Assembly: GCF_030272615.1 (NCBI RefSeq)
Contig: NC_081405.1
Coordinates: forward strand, 607,204,677 to 607,268,676
Direction: 5' to 3'
Origin: Cryptomeria japonica
Lineage: Eukaryota; Streptophyta; Pinopsida; Cupressales; Cupressaceae
DNA length: 64,000 nucleotides
Shown piece after piece: positions 1 through 11,787 of the stretch. A program made the translations under genes and the position numbers. The notes beneath the pieces were generated by a model. It was not told the origin of the DNA and did not search any database. It worked only from the letters and a program-made list of their open reading frames with translations. The first letter of the stretch is position 1. Each line of letters starts with the position of its first letter.

Positions 1-1
1 T

Positions 2-1141
2 ATTGATGAGTTGAAGCATCTTATTGAGAAGAACAAAATCAGTTTACCTTCTAGAATGTCTACTTCGGATTCCAAGGAAAAGGATAAAGGAAAGCATCAT
101 TCCTTTGGGACAGATAAAGGAAAGGGACAAGCTTTTTGTGCTACTACAAGTCATGATTCAGGGAGATGGCTTCTAGATCCAGGGGCTTCTCATCATATAG
201 CATCTTTGCAATCTATGTTATCTTCATTTGAGCCTTGCACCATGCCATAAATTTTGATGGGGATTCATACATACATGGATGTGATTTGGAAAGGATCTAT
301 TGCCATTGGGGATGACTCCTTCAATGATGTGTTGTGTGTACCCCATTTGACAAACAATCTTCTTTCCATCTATCAAATCACACATGGGGCAACTACGAAA
401 ACTATGGATTTCACACTTGATTGAGTTTTCATTAGAGACTTGGAGACTAGAGCTATCATTGCGACTGGGATGGTTGATTATGCATCTCGGTTGTGCTCTT
501 TTTCACATTTTGGTCCTATTGATGAGGTTGATTATTCACGTGATGATTTTGATTTTGAGGAGAACTTTGGGTACTTGAACTTGGGGATTCTCACATGTGA
601 CCACGTTCTTGAGCCTTGCATTTCATCTCCTCCTATTGATATCACATCATCTATTGCACCTGATGATGCAACTAGTGCGACAATTTTTTCTTCTTGTGAT
701 TCAGTGCAATAGGATATTCCTTGTCTTCCAGCTTCAGTTGATTGGGATGACTACTTGACAGACATTGCAAGTTTGTTTCTAGATTCCTACATTACAGATT
801 TAGGAGACATCATTGCTGACATTTGTCTTCTCTTTGATGAGGATTATCCTTCTCCAATTGTTGTGAGGGAACACTTTGACCCTCTTGTGCATTCTCTACA
901 TGATCATTCTTTCGAGGTTGACATGATTTTGGATACTTTTGTACATCAGTTGGAGGAGGTATCTTTATCCTTAGAGGAGACATGTGAGTCTTTGGATATT
1001 GTTCTACATTCATCTCCACTAGATCTTGGAGTGCCTTTTTCAACAGTGTGGAGTAGCTCACCACCTTTGGAGGAGGTAACCTTCAGCATCAACATAGGGA
1101 CACTTGAGCAGTTTTCAGAGATTTCATGGATACACCTTTGA
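2..1141 (+). pseudogene. Copia element A: gag end, protease and acidic tail (broken, 5' end outside window)
   Basis: One reading frame runs from the window edge to the TGA at 1139-1141, with in-frame stops at 248-250, about 421, and 710-712. The segment around residues 50-60 reads WLLDPGASHH, which matches the copia aspartic protease site D-S/T-G but has Pro for Ser. It is followed by the usual post-protease stretch (VPHLTNNLLS, IIATG, SHFG). Where a canonical copia would continue into integrase, this frame becomes a long Asp/Glu/Ser-rich sequence of about 200 residues and then ends. No integrase, RT or RNase H is visible before the 3' LTR, so it looks non-autonomous. The gag part lies left of the window. 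The assignment to copia is strong; the acidic part is unidentified. Confidence 0.8.
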
Positions 1142-1546
1142 TTTTGTTTCTTCCTAAGGGGAGGAACGTTGTTCAATGTTCGTGGAGAAATTTCTTCATT
1201 CATCTTCGAGCTTCTACCATTGGTGTAGATTCTACATTGAGAGGGGGCTACCTAGTCTCTCTTCTTCTTCTCTCGTATGGGGGAACTTTTTCCTCACATG
1301 GGGTTTTGTCCTTCACATGCTTCTATGAGAGTTTCTTTGTATAAAGTTTTCATCTCTCTTTTGGGGGAGGGTTTTTTCCCATTGGGTTTTTCTCTCTTTC
1401 CCCGCTTTATGAGAGATTTCATTGGTTTGCATGCATTTGCATTTGTACATGGGTACCTAACAGGGCCTTGTAGTCGGGACCCATCTTACATTGCTTAGTC
1501 GCATTGTAGACTTAAGTGCATTCCCCTAAGTTGCACTTAAGGGGGG
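1142..1546 (+). other. 3' untranslated part of copia element A with polypurine tract
   Basis: No coding sequence is supported here. The stretch is T-rich with short TTCTCTC runs. It ends in a G-rich tract (AAGGGGGG, 1539-1546) directly before TGTTGG, which is the expected polypurine tract that primes plus-strand synthesis at the 3' LTR. Confidence 0.6.
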
Positions 1547-2000
1547 TGTTGGTGTAATTATTTATTCAACTTGGATATAATTACACTTTACTTAAGTTTA
1601 CCTAAGTACATGCATATCATAGTAGTTTTCATATGAGACACTTAGGGAGATGTGCTACATTGGGAGTGTGTGTGTAGGAGAATTTCCACCTTGTATGGTG
1701 TGATCTTGTTTTTACTTTATCATATCCACTTATTGTGGAGTGATAATTCCACCTTCAATGGGTGATCCACCTCATGTGGAATATTCTACTATTCCTCCTA
1801 CCTATCCCTACCTACCCTTGCATCTCATTGAGCCACATGTCATCATTGTGTGCTCTCTTGTCTCTTAGCCTTGCCTTTATAAGCAAGCTCATATTCATTG
1901 TATGTAACTTTTGATGATCCAGTTGATTAGTATTTTCATCTTGATAGAATACAGTTTATTCCTATCAATCTATTTTGTACTTTTCATTGAGCTCTTGATC
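1547..2000 (+). repeat. 3' LTR of copia element A (right end uncertain)
   Basis: Begins TGTTGGTGTAATTA immediately after the purine tract at 1539-1546, the normal copia LTR start. A TATA-like CTTTATAAG lies near 1873. I could not find a clear CA end or a target duplication, so the right end is a guess. The stretch from about 2000 to 2210 shows nothing recognisable. Confidence 0.5.
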
Positions 2001-2210
2001 TTGGCAAAATCTCACAAACAATTTTACAATAAACAAGGCTTCCTGCCAAAAAAATCTTACTACTCCAGACTTGCAGACTGGGATGCACAACCTCAGGAAA
2101 GATACAAAAGAGAGACTTGTTCAGCTAAAGATCACTTCTTCAAGGTAAGATACAAAGTTGATCTTATGAAACAATGGGAATAATAGATTGAACTATATAC
2201 AAAAAGAATA

Positions 2211-3044
2211 TGTTAGAATGCAGATAAGAGTTCTTTGAATATACTCATCTATCTACTTTGTACACCTCCAAACCTCTGCTCTTACTCACTTCACATCTAC
2301 TAGTCACTTATTTCTCTCTATGTATCCATCTCTTATTCAAGCACTCACACCACTTCATATTTTTTCATCGTACATATCTAACATAGCCAATCTGCTCAAT
2401 ATATATCGTTCAAATCCAAAAACAACCAATGCTAGGCTGGCGAAAAGAGTATGTAACGTGTTCATAGCATTGAGAGAAAAATGTATTATCCAAAATGTAA
2501 AAAGGATGTGTACTAAGTTTGCACTCCTTCCAATCAGTATCAAATATATTTTACACCCAACTTCTTAAACCAAAAAGGCATTAACCGATACAAAAAAACT
2601 TGTTTTACATGACACACTATTTAATTTTGACCAAAAACAAATAAAGTGGTTCATCCAAAAGACCATGACATTGGTCTCATCAAAATAGAAACTTATAATC
2701 TCCTGAGACATATCCAGTACAAATGCTTATTTTAGTCCACAATAAGTTTTTCCAGAGAAATCAATATAAGTACTTCTAGACCAGGTGAAGAACACCAATC
2801 CTTTAGAACACATGTTGAAACATCATTTCATATCTTCTCATCATCACAATGTGAACTTTTAGATAATTTTGCATCATAATTTCAAGAGAAAAAACATCCA
2901 GACCACCAATAGTACATCAACTAAGCCTATCCAAAATTTGGATCACTAATAACAACTGGGGCAATATGAAATTGAAAAAGGTTTGACATCAATGACAACA
3001 ATGACATCCATATGTGTAACACATACAAGTTCATGCTATCAACA
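2211..3044 (-). repeat. 3' LTR of minus-strand copia element B
   Basis: Reads TGTTAG at the low end and ends ATCAACA at 3044, which on the minus strand is a TGTTG...CTAACA LTR of 834 bp. It is directly followed at about 3045-3066 by a pyrimidine-rich block (CTCCCCTTTGTC), the complement of a polypurine tract. The same arrangement is seen at 54826-54844 and 23760-23780 in elements H and F. No partner LTR is in the window. The element is truncated on its 5' side near 3540. Confidence 0.6.
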
Positions 3045-3337
3045 ATCTCCAATAATACTCCCCTTTGTCATTGATGGTAACACTGAAACAAAAATATCAT
3101 ATACCATTGAAAAAAAAACTCTCACCCAATCCTACACTAATTCTCTCTCCGCCTTTAACAACAATGACAAAGGGCATTGAAAAACCATATCAATTAACTC
3201 ACACCATTGTTTGCCCTAAGAGAAGCATCAACATCAATCTAGGAGACAAGGATAAGCACTAAGTCTCCCCTTGGAAAGATGCACCACTGAAAATGCATCT
3301 AGTTAGAAAAAGGAGGGGCAATAACCCCTAACTTCTA

Positions 3338-3540
3338 CCTAAGATACTCAAAAGTATCCTTTGTTAATGCCTTAGTAAAAATGTTTTTTGTTTGCTCTGA
3401 TGTAGAAATCTATTCCAGTTTGACTTCTTATTCTGCAAACTTCTTGGGCTCAATAAATGATAATGGATTGAAATATGTTTAGTTCTTGAATGCATAACTG
3501 GATTCTTTAAAATGTTTATAGCACTCGTATTATCACTCAT
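3338..3540 (-). pseudogene. Copia RNase H C-terminal fragment (element B)
   Basis: The minus strand codes for a decayed copia RNase H end: a DNTSAIN motif, then KNPVMHSRTKHIS, matching the corresponding part of element H at about 55330-55430. Downstream (lower coordinates) the two elements also share the segment around 3320-3400 and 55200-55270. The copia homology stops at about 3540, where gypsy sequence takes over. Only about 70 codons remain, with frame breaks. Confidence 0.7.
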
Positions 3541-4064
3541 GAAGGAATATCTTCATCATATACTACTTTAATATACTTAAGAGTCTGGTTCATCCACAAA
3601 AAATGAGACCAATATATCACCTCAATTTTATAGGAATCCATCTCAAAATTTGGGTGAGGGAGCAATAAAAATGTCAATACAAATAGTGAGTTGACTCTAG
3701 AATTTTGTTCTTTGGGAATTAATTCAATGGAAGAGGCATCAAAATTCTCAATCATCCTAGAATTTGTTGTGGTAACGTATTAACCTTTCATTCTTAACAA
3801 CAAATTGGTTCCTTATTTCACAATCATCACTGTATCTTCTATTGCTATAAACAAATTAATGTCTTTCTCCTAGGCCGCGACCCTTCTCAAAAGCAACACT
3901 TTATATTCAATAGTATTATTTGTGTTTTTAAACTCCAACTTGTAAGAGAATGGAAAATGATCTTTGTTTGGTGAGACCAATACTACTCCTATGCCAAAAC
4001 TAGAAGATGAGCAACTGTCATCAAACTCAAGGACCCATAGCTCTGCAGCAATCTCAGGTCCCAA
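3541..4064 (-). pseudogene. Gypsy element C: RNase H-like domain (broken)
   Basis: The minus strand reads WVLEFDDSCSSSS...GVVLVSPNKDHFPFSYKLEF...NTIEYKVLLL, the N-terminal half of the extra (archaeal-type) RNase H of plant Tat-like gypsy elements. A later piece at 3755-3560 (IELIPKEQNSRVNSL...LLPHPNF) matches the C-terminal end of that domain. The first Asp (FDD) and the Glu (IEYK) are present. Several frame breaks occur between the pieces. The end at 3541 abuts copia sequence rather than continuing. Confidence 0.75.
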
Positions 4065-4393
4065 TGACTATTCAACTGGTAAATTATCAAAGAAGAGCAT
4101 ATAATTTCCAAACCCTATCTCTTCATCAAGTATTTGAGATCTAGGATGATCAGATTTAAGCATTATAAACTTGGCTTTGGCTTCGAGTTCCAATCTAACC
4201 TTCAAATTTTCTAATACAATAAGGGCATTTCCATTTTGATTTCACCTCCTAGGTTTGTGCAAAATTTTCTACTTAAGAGTATGTCATAACTAGTAGCATG
4301 GATATCTGCCACTAGAATAGTCAGCTTCAGCCTTTTCCTTGGGTGAGTATCTAATGACACTTGCACATATTTTATTTAACCTATCAAAGGGAT
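4065..4393 (-). pseudogene. Gypsy element C: linker between protease and RNase H
   Basis: On the minus strand the frame after the protease continues as a decayed sequence containing LKLTILVADIHATSYDILLSRKFC and LGGEIKMEMPLL, with several stops. This is the stretch that in related elements joins the protease to downstream domains. No reverse transcriptase motif (such as YxDD) lies between the protease and the RNase H, and only about 330 bp separate them. Confidence 0.55.
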
Positions 4394-5485
4394 TCACTTA
4401 GAATCCATAGAACACCTTCCATAGGTTTTGGTCAGAGAGAGTCCTAAGACTTTTTCTATAGAGGTAGGCATCACTTTATCAAACACTCCAGAGTTAATTA
4501 TGCAATAGCTAAGCCTATGACTATCAATAAAAAGAGACAAATAAAATAGATTTGGCTTAACATCTAGCAAATTAGGGACATGAATTTTAGTTTTAAATGA
4601 AAGACCTAAGGTAGAAGTGTTAGAAACAATAAATTGATCTTCATATAGATTAGCTAGAGTAGTATATGGTTTGACATATTTGACCAACCTATCTAACTCA
4701 CTTGGGCTCATTTTTAAATATTCAATAGGTGAAAGACTCACAAAAGTCAATAATATCAAAAGCACTATTGGTGGTCTTACCTTTAGGTTGAGATGACAAA
4801 TCTTAGGAATGCATTTTGGAGCTTTAAGTGGGGAGTAATTTCTTAGTTGTACATGTTTATACTTTTGAAACTTAGGTGTACCCTTTTGATTTGTAGTGTG
4901 TTGGCTCCTAGCGAGTATGACATGAGGGCTCATATAGGATGGTGAAAATAACACTCCCCCTTTCAAAATAAAATTCATATTCCAAGTAATTAATTACAAA
5001 GTGACCACTTGTACTTGGAATATCTCTTGCATCTATAACTTCTTCCACTATTTCACTCGTAGCAACCATCTACATGTATCTACTCATTTTATAGCAGGTA
5101 TTGTCATCATGGTTAGTTATCAAGTGAAAGATGCACATGTTGCCCTTACTCGCTCCAGGTAGTGCTTCTATCACTAACCTTTGTTGACTTGGTGGAAGCT
5201 ATAACTACCTACAACCATTGTGATTGCCAGGATGTGGATCTAAACCTCTCCTCAATAATTCTTGATATTTTTGTTGAAAAGATTGGCTAGCTTTTGGTAA
5301 TTATCTCATTAATGCAATGATGTCTTTTTCTAATCTTTGGATCATGGGGTTTGCTAATGGATGAGGATTATTGGACTTCAACCCCTTCTTCCATTTCACA
5401 TTGGTGATAGAATCATACTCAAGCTCTACATACCAGTGCTTTGAGTGACCGCAAATCTACCAGTCTAGCTCACCTTAAATGAAAG
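4394..5485 (-). pseudogene. Gypsy element C: gag C-terminus and retropepsin-like domain
   Basis: The 4394-4978 frame ends with IINSGVFDKVMPTSIEKVLGLSLTKTY, which corresponds to a gypsy protease active-site region of the form LDSGASHNVMP. Here the catalytic Asp is Asn and the flanking residues have changed, so the enzyme is dead. Upstream (5000-5450, minus) a decayed gag end includes CIFHLITNHDDNTCYK, resembling the C-x2-H-x4-H-x4-C zinc motif of this group. The sequence stops at 5485, where element D is inserted. Confidence 0.7.
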
Positions 5486-5490
5486 CTTAT
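5486..5490. repeat. Target site duplication of element D (left copy)
   Basis: CTTAT precedes the TGTAGACACC LTR start and is repeated at 12604-12608 after the right LTR. Confidence 0.9.
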
Positions 5491-6411
5491 TGTAGACACC
5501 TAAATTTGTCCATACCCAACCACACTTTACCTTATCCCATTCTAGCCAATTAAATAAATAATTATCATTTATTTAATTAATGATTTATCTTAACCCACCA
5601 CCTTTGATTAAATAAATTTACATTTATTTAGTTTAGTCTTCACCCTTAATTAAAAAAAATGGTATTTATTTAATTAAGTTTATCCTTCACCAATAATTAA
5701 ATAAATTTATATTTATTTAATTATGTCTAACCTTGTCCTACAAATCCTCCTACTAAATCAATTAATTAATACCTACTTAATTACTTGATTTAAGCTAATT
5801 AAACCTCTTTACCATTTTTCCTATTATTTAATATCACCTCATCCTCAATCCTTGTCCATTAAATCCTAGCCCTTGAATCCATCTACATGGTTCAAAATCT
5901 AAACTTGTCATAATGTGACAAGTGTCCCTACCCTCCTCTTGCTCACACATGTGTGAGCATGAAAGGTCACATCATAGTCAACTTACCTTTTACACATGTC
6001 ATAGACACGCCCCTTTCATGTTCTTCCCAATGTGTGTGAGCACACTTACCCTTGCACCTCACTTCTCCTTGTGACACTTGTCACAAGGCTAAGCCTCTAA
6101 ATTTGGGACCACACTCCACTCAATCGCAACCATCCATTTATCTTTGAATCTTGGCCCTTGATTTTCCTCATGAAAAATATATAAATTTAGGCATCTTCTC
6201 TCATTTCCATCATCTCTTCATATGCTATCCTTATAATGTCCATTTCATCACTCAATCATCCTTATCACAATGTCATGTTGCTAGATCAATGAGCAACCAC
6301 ATCCAACCAATCATCATCATATCAAGCTACTTATCATTTTGAGGTTTTCATGTGTTTGTTTGAATAGGCTAAGTTTATGCATATTCATTTTGTTACATTT
6401 GCATGCATTCA
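5491..6411 (+). repeat. 5' LTR of element D
   Basis: Starts TGTAGACACC and ends GCATGCATTCA, 921 bp. It contains several near-copies of the AT-rich motif TTAATTAAATAAATTT at 5550-5720 and matches 11788-12603 along its length. I do not recognise a standard primer site in the bases after 6411 (TTTGAAGGTGGGG). Confidence 0.85.
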
Positions 6412-7632
6412 TTTGAAGGTGGGGATTGGGTTGTCATCTCCTCCCAGTTGTTTGACATTATTCTCTTTCATCTACTGATTTGGGCCTCACTTACCTTACA
6501 TATATAGAGGACACCCAAGCCTAGATAAGAATTTTAGCCATCTTTCCTTGTGGTGCCTTGTGCATACAAGGATTGATAATCCCACATGAGTAGGCTTGTT
6601 GGTGTGTCTTATGTGTTTGAATGTTTAACTCACCATGCCCACTTGAAACCAAAAGGGGACACAAATCCAAATTGAGCCATAGGATTTTGTATTTTGCATC
6701 ATTTCATTGTGTGTTTTCATATTAAGTCAAAAAATCCAAAATAATCATAAAACCCAAAAATCCAAAAAAATCATAAAACTCAAAAGTCTAAAAAAATCAT
6801 AAAAATAAAAAAACTCATAAAAATCAAAATATTTCCAAAGCCAAAAAAAATCTTTGTTGATGTCTAGGTGTCGTCCTACAAGTCAAGATTTCTACATCAT
6901 CTCCAAGTCAAATCTTCCATTTATCAACCTCCTCCTAATCATTCCTCTCCATCTTAATCACTTCATTCCTTATCATCACAATTATCATCTCCTAATCAAT
7001 CCTAATCATTCTCCAATCATAATCATTACTAATCCATCCTTAATTCATTCATAATATTTCATTTAGGAACCTAATCCTTATCCATTTTATTCATCCAATC
7101 AAAGTTATCATATTTATTCTAATCATCCTCCATATTCCACATCAAACCCACTTCTCTTGATCCAATCTTGAATCATTCATCCTTTCCCTAATCATCCTCC
7201 ATACATTGTTATCCTTGCTCCCCATCCTTAGTTGTCATCATCATATTAGATCAATCCCCTTGTCAACCTAATACCATTTTAACTAAATCCTAATTCAATC
7301 CATCTACCCATTCATCCAAAATCAATCACCCATTAGCCATCCACATATCTCAATCAATTTTCCAATCCCAAATCTTTAATCAAAAACCATCATTTGAAAA
7401 TCATATCCAAACATCTAACATCCTTCACATTCTAAACCTCCTCCTTTCTCCAATTCAAAATCCAACTACATCAACCAACCTTTCCTCCATCATCATAACC
7501 CTCTAATTTAAATCCCATCTAAAATCATCCCTAAAACATGCATCATCCATTTTCCAAAGTTGATCCATACTTGATCTCAATCCTCATAAAATATATCATC
7601 TAATCCAAATCCAACACCCATATCCAAACATC
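6412..7632 (+). other. 5' internal untranslated region of element D
   Basis: No supportable coding sequence. The right half (about 6880-7630) is strongly biased to C, A and T with many ATCC and CATCC words, a bias that continues through the rest of the element. Short A-rich AAAATCATAAAA repeats lie at 6720-6850. Confidence 0.5.
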
Positions 7633-9990
7633 ATGGATTGGTTTGAAAAAATGGTTATGGAAGTTCAAGGATCTATGTCAAACACCATTCCTCAAACCAC
7701 ACATAAAACCTATCCAATTTATCAATCATGCCCATCCAACTCATGCATGCCTCAAATTTATCCAACTTCCACTGATTCATGTCTCCCACCCTAACCCACT
7801 TACCAAGTCGATCCCATAAACTCACATCCATCTATCATATCCTCATCAATTTCACCTTAATGTATTATATATGATCTCAATCCATCTCACATCCCTTATC
7901 CTTCACCTACCTTTGACAAGGGAAATCCATCTTATCCCTCATCCATATCTCTGTATTATTTCTCACAAACATACCCCTCCTATCCAATATGTATACCTCC
8001 ATCTTCCCCTCCATCCACATCCCAATCCCCACATTTTTACAAAACCTTTATCATATCCACTCACCATCCAAATCCTTTAAAACATAGTTCTCCAAACCTT
8101 AATCCTAATCCCCCAATCCATAATCCCAATCCCCCATCTAACACTAAACCTTCACATAATCCTAATCCTTCCAAATCCACATCATCCCCATACTCCAAGT
8201 CCTTTCTCCATAATTTTATCCAAGAAATACTAGAAAAGGAGACTAAATCCCCACCTCAAACAAAAGTTGCCCAATCTCCCCAAGTCATACATCCACCTCC
8301 ATCCCCTCCAAATCAAGACAAACCTCAGTCCCATAAGCTTCATGATACCGCCATCCCTCCATCTACTCAAGTTGAAGAATCCATATGATCCTCCATCACA
8401 TCATCCTCACAGCCCCAAACATGTCAAGAGCTTGTTCCAAAGCATGCTAGCATAGATTCCTCTCCACTTCAAGATCAAATCATCCCTCCATCTCATGATG
8501 CTACTCCATCTCAAAATCCAAGTTTACCCTCTGCTCCATCCCTTAATTCCCTTCCATTCCAAGATCGAATTATCTCTCCTCCCCCTCATGATCCCCTTAC
8601 AAGTCAAGATCAAATTATTCCTTCCTCTCCATTTCATGACCCCCTTCCATCTCAAGATCCAATCATCCCTTCGAGTACACCAAATGATCCCATTCCAAGT
8701 CAAGATAAAAGTATTCCTTCATCTCCACATAATGATCCCAATCCATCTCAAGATCCTAATATTCTTCCTAATCCCTCACAAGATTCCATGATCCCTATCC
8801 AAGCTATCTATGAATCCCATACCTATCAACTTGGCTCTTCCACCTTCATCTACTCTAGTTTCCTCCAAGAGCTTAAAATTTCTTCCACCCCCCACCCCCC
8901 TCAAAATGGACTCACATCTTGTTTCCAAAATAATTAGTATCCTATTGGAAAAAGAATTTGTGAAAAAATGAATTATCAAGGCAAAGGGTTAGGCCTTCAT
9001 GAACAAGGCATATTGGAACCCCTTCAAGTCAAGGAAAATGAAAGTTCATATGGCCTTGGCTACAAATCTTGTGCTCAAGATGTTGGTATATCTTTCATTC
9101 CTCCTAAATCCAAAATACCTACGTATAAATCAAAATCACTCCATACCCCATATTACACATCCATTTTAGGCCCTTACCTCCAAAAGTCCATTCTTTCATC
9201 ATCCACATACATTTTGGGTCCTTATGTTACAAAGCTAAACCTTTCATCCCTTCTATCCATCTTGGGTCCTTACATCCCTCCATCCACCACTCTATCACCT
9301 CAAATGATCCATAAGCATGATCAACAAAAGCACACATCCTTGAATTCCTTCCAACATTCTCCCTCCATTATCCCATCCATAAAACCTCCAAGTCATCCAT
9401 CCTTGTGCACCCATACCATTGCTATTGTAAGCAATTTGGATGCCAAATCTAAAATTCTTAAAGCTAAAAATCCACAAATATCCAAGGATCAACATGTTCC
9501 ATCAAAAAGACATTATCAAGAAAAGAAAAATATGATCCCAAAGAAGATGAAAAAATAAAAAAGGTCACAAAGGCCCACAAAGAAAACATAAAAAATTATG
9601 TGGATTCGCAAGACACTCATAGAAGAAATGGATCTCAAAGAGAAATCCAAATTGGCATCCAAAATTGCTAATTCAACAGCTTCCTCCACTCATATGTCCT
9701 CCAATTCTTCATCTAAAAGTTCCTCATCTTCAAAATCCATTTTAGGTCCTTATGCCCTAAAATCCAATATCTCACATCCATCATCCCCTTAATCTATTTT
9801 AGGTCCTCATGTCCCAAAATCCACATTTCATCCTCCATCTAATTCAAAACCCCCTCCTCTCCAACTTCACCACCCTTCAAGGTGTGTGCCAATGTTGATC
9901 TTCCCAACAACCCTCTCCATTTTTCCACAAGTCTTCCAACACCCCATCTATTATCCAACATCCATTTTTCATAATCCAATCCCTTTAATC
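7633..9990 (+). pseudogene. Element D long broken ORF with G-patch domain
   Basis: A single frame starting at the ATG at 7633 (MDWFEKMVMEVQGSM) can be followed for about 780 codons with about seven or eight stops and no evident frameshift. The middle part (8440-8790) is a Ser/Pro/Gln-rich repeat with the core PSQDxIIPSSPHDP. At 8968-9070 it reads MNYQGKGLGLHEQGI...GLGY, a good match to the G-patch motif, an RNA/nucleic-acid-binding glycine-rich module also found in some retroelement polyproteins. From 9150 to 9830 there are five copies of an (S)ILGPY repeat. The C-terminus is Lys-rich. No catalytic domain is seen. Function unknown; gag-like is a guess. Confidence 0.6.
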
Positions 9991-11787
9991 TAGTCCTTTG
10001 CATAAGTCCTTATCCTCCTTCATATCCCCACCTATTTCTACCAACATCTATGAGCATACCTCCAATTATCTCGGTTCAATGAAGCACATCTTTAAGGGAT
10101 ACTATACATGGAAATAGATACTTGATTCCTCTCTCCATCTCCCTTTCACACATCTGCTATCTTCCAAATCCACTTATATGCATCCACTTATTCCTATCCA
10201 TATCCATCCAACCATTTCCCTAAAAAAATCCATCCAATGGTGAAAATAACTTCTTTGTGGCACCTTGGGTAAGTACCATGATGAAAACTTGGTAAACAAG
10301 CATCATGTGTAATCCCCTCATCCTCTTACACTCTACACTTGGGGGCAAGCTTCATCCATGCTATCCTACAATCCAAATTATCCATATCCCTTATCCTTTA
10401 TCCACATCCTATCTATGTCCATCCTCGTTTCATTTCTTTGATCTTGACTACCCTATCCATATCCTCCATCTCATATCCCTCATCATATCCAAATCCATCC
10501 TCCATTCATAGCTTGATCTTGATCAAGATAGAGGTAAAATAATATCCATGTATGCTTTGGAAAATACAAGCCTTAATTCCCCCTCCATACATATCCATTA
10601 CACATTATCCTTCCATCTCATACATCTATATCCACCATCCATTCATCCTTAATTGCAATTCCTTTAGTGGGGAAGTTCACTCCTTTGCTATATATTTTTA
10701 AAATCTCCATTTCCCTATCCTCCATAATATATTCCTCCATATCCATCCACTCAATCCATCTATCTCCTATCCAAGCAATCTCTCCATCCATCCACCCATT
10801 CTTTTACTAAGCCATGGTTCTCCCTTGTCATTGGTCCCAATCCATTTATTCTTTGTCCATCATCCAATCCTATAATACCCAATCATTTATTCTCCCACCA
10901 TTTTATCCAATACATCAATCATCCTCCCAACTTATCCAATCCATTTATCCTCTTCCCATCCAATTCCTTTATCCCTATGATCCAAAAATCCCAAATTAGT
11001 CCAATCAAGTGCAATCAATCCTAATCCATGCAATCCAATATTGGAATCTATCCCATCATCCTTAATCAATCCACCATCTTGATCCAAATCAGTTGATACT
11101 CTATTGATCAATCTTTAATCCAATCATCATCATGGGATGTATCCTTCCCAATCCTTGGGGTATGCATTGTTCTTATCGTTAACTTTGATATCCTCTTAAT
11201 CAATCCAATCAATCAATTAGTCACTTGGGTTTCAACTTGACTAGGGGCAAAATTTTGGTTTGCTTTTAATTTGTTGTGCATGCTTGCTTGTTGCTTGCAT
11301 GTGCTATCATTTTTTGCATTAATAATGGTCTTTGCATCCTATTGCCACAAAGGAATCTTGGTCTTCCATATCATGGTGTCATAAGGTATATGTTTGTACT
11401 TGACCTTTTTGATCACGTACTTGGCACATTGTCATCCTGGTTCTTCATACCTTGGTGCATAACATCAAGTACAATATCAAATCTAGGTTGCTCATACCAC
11501 TGCAACATGATTCTCCTCCATTTTTACTCTTATCCTTCCCTTCATCACCCTTATCATATTCCCTTTCACCTTTCATCATGCAGTCCTATCCATTTCGAGA
11601 GCACACCCGTGTTCTTGGAACTTGCATGTCCTCTCGAGAGGGCATACCACTACCTCCTCGTCATCCTTCCTAACCCACCTATGACAAGGGGCATCATGGT
11701 ACTTGTCATTATCCTTTTCTATCCACTATGTTTTATTGTTCTTTGATTAAACATCACTTCATGATGCTATATCAAAGAGGGGCAAAA
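9991..11787 (+). other. 3' internal region of element D, with polypurine tract
   Basis: C/A/T-biased sequence rich in ATCCATCC words. Open stretches here (for example 11276-11746) have no recognisable domain and I treat them as chance. AAAGAGGGGCAAAA (11774-11787) directly before the 3' LTR is the polypurine tract. Confidence 0.6.

Noticed and set aside
11276-11746. 156-codon open frame in element D
   Set aside because: Hydrophobic, Cys/His/Leu-rich chance frame in C/T-rich DNA; no domain and not in the frame of the G-patch ORF.
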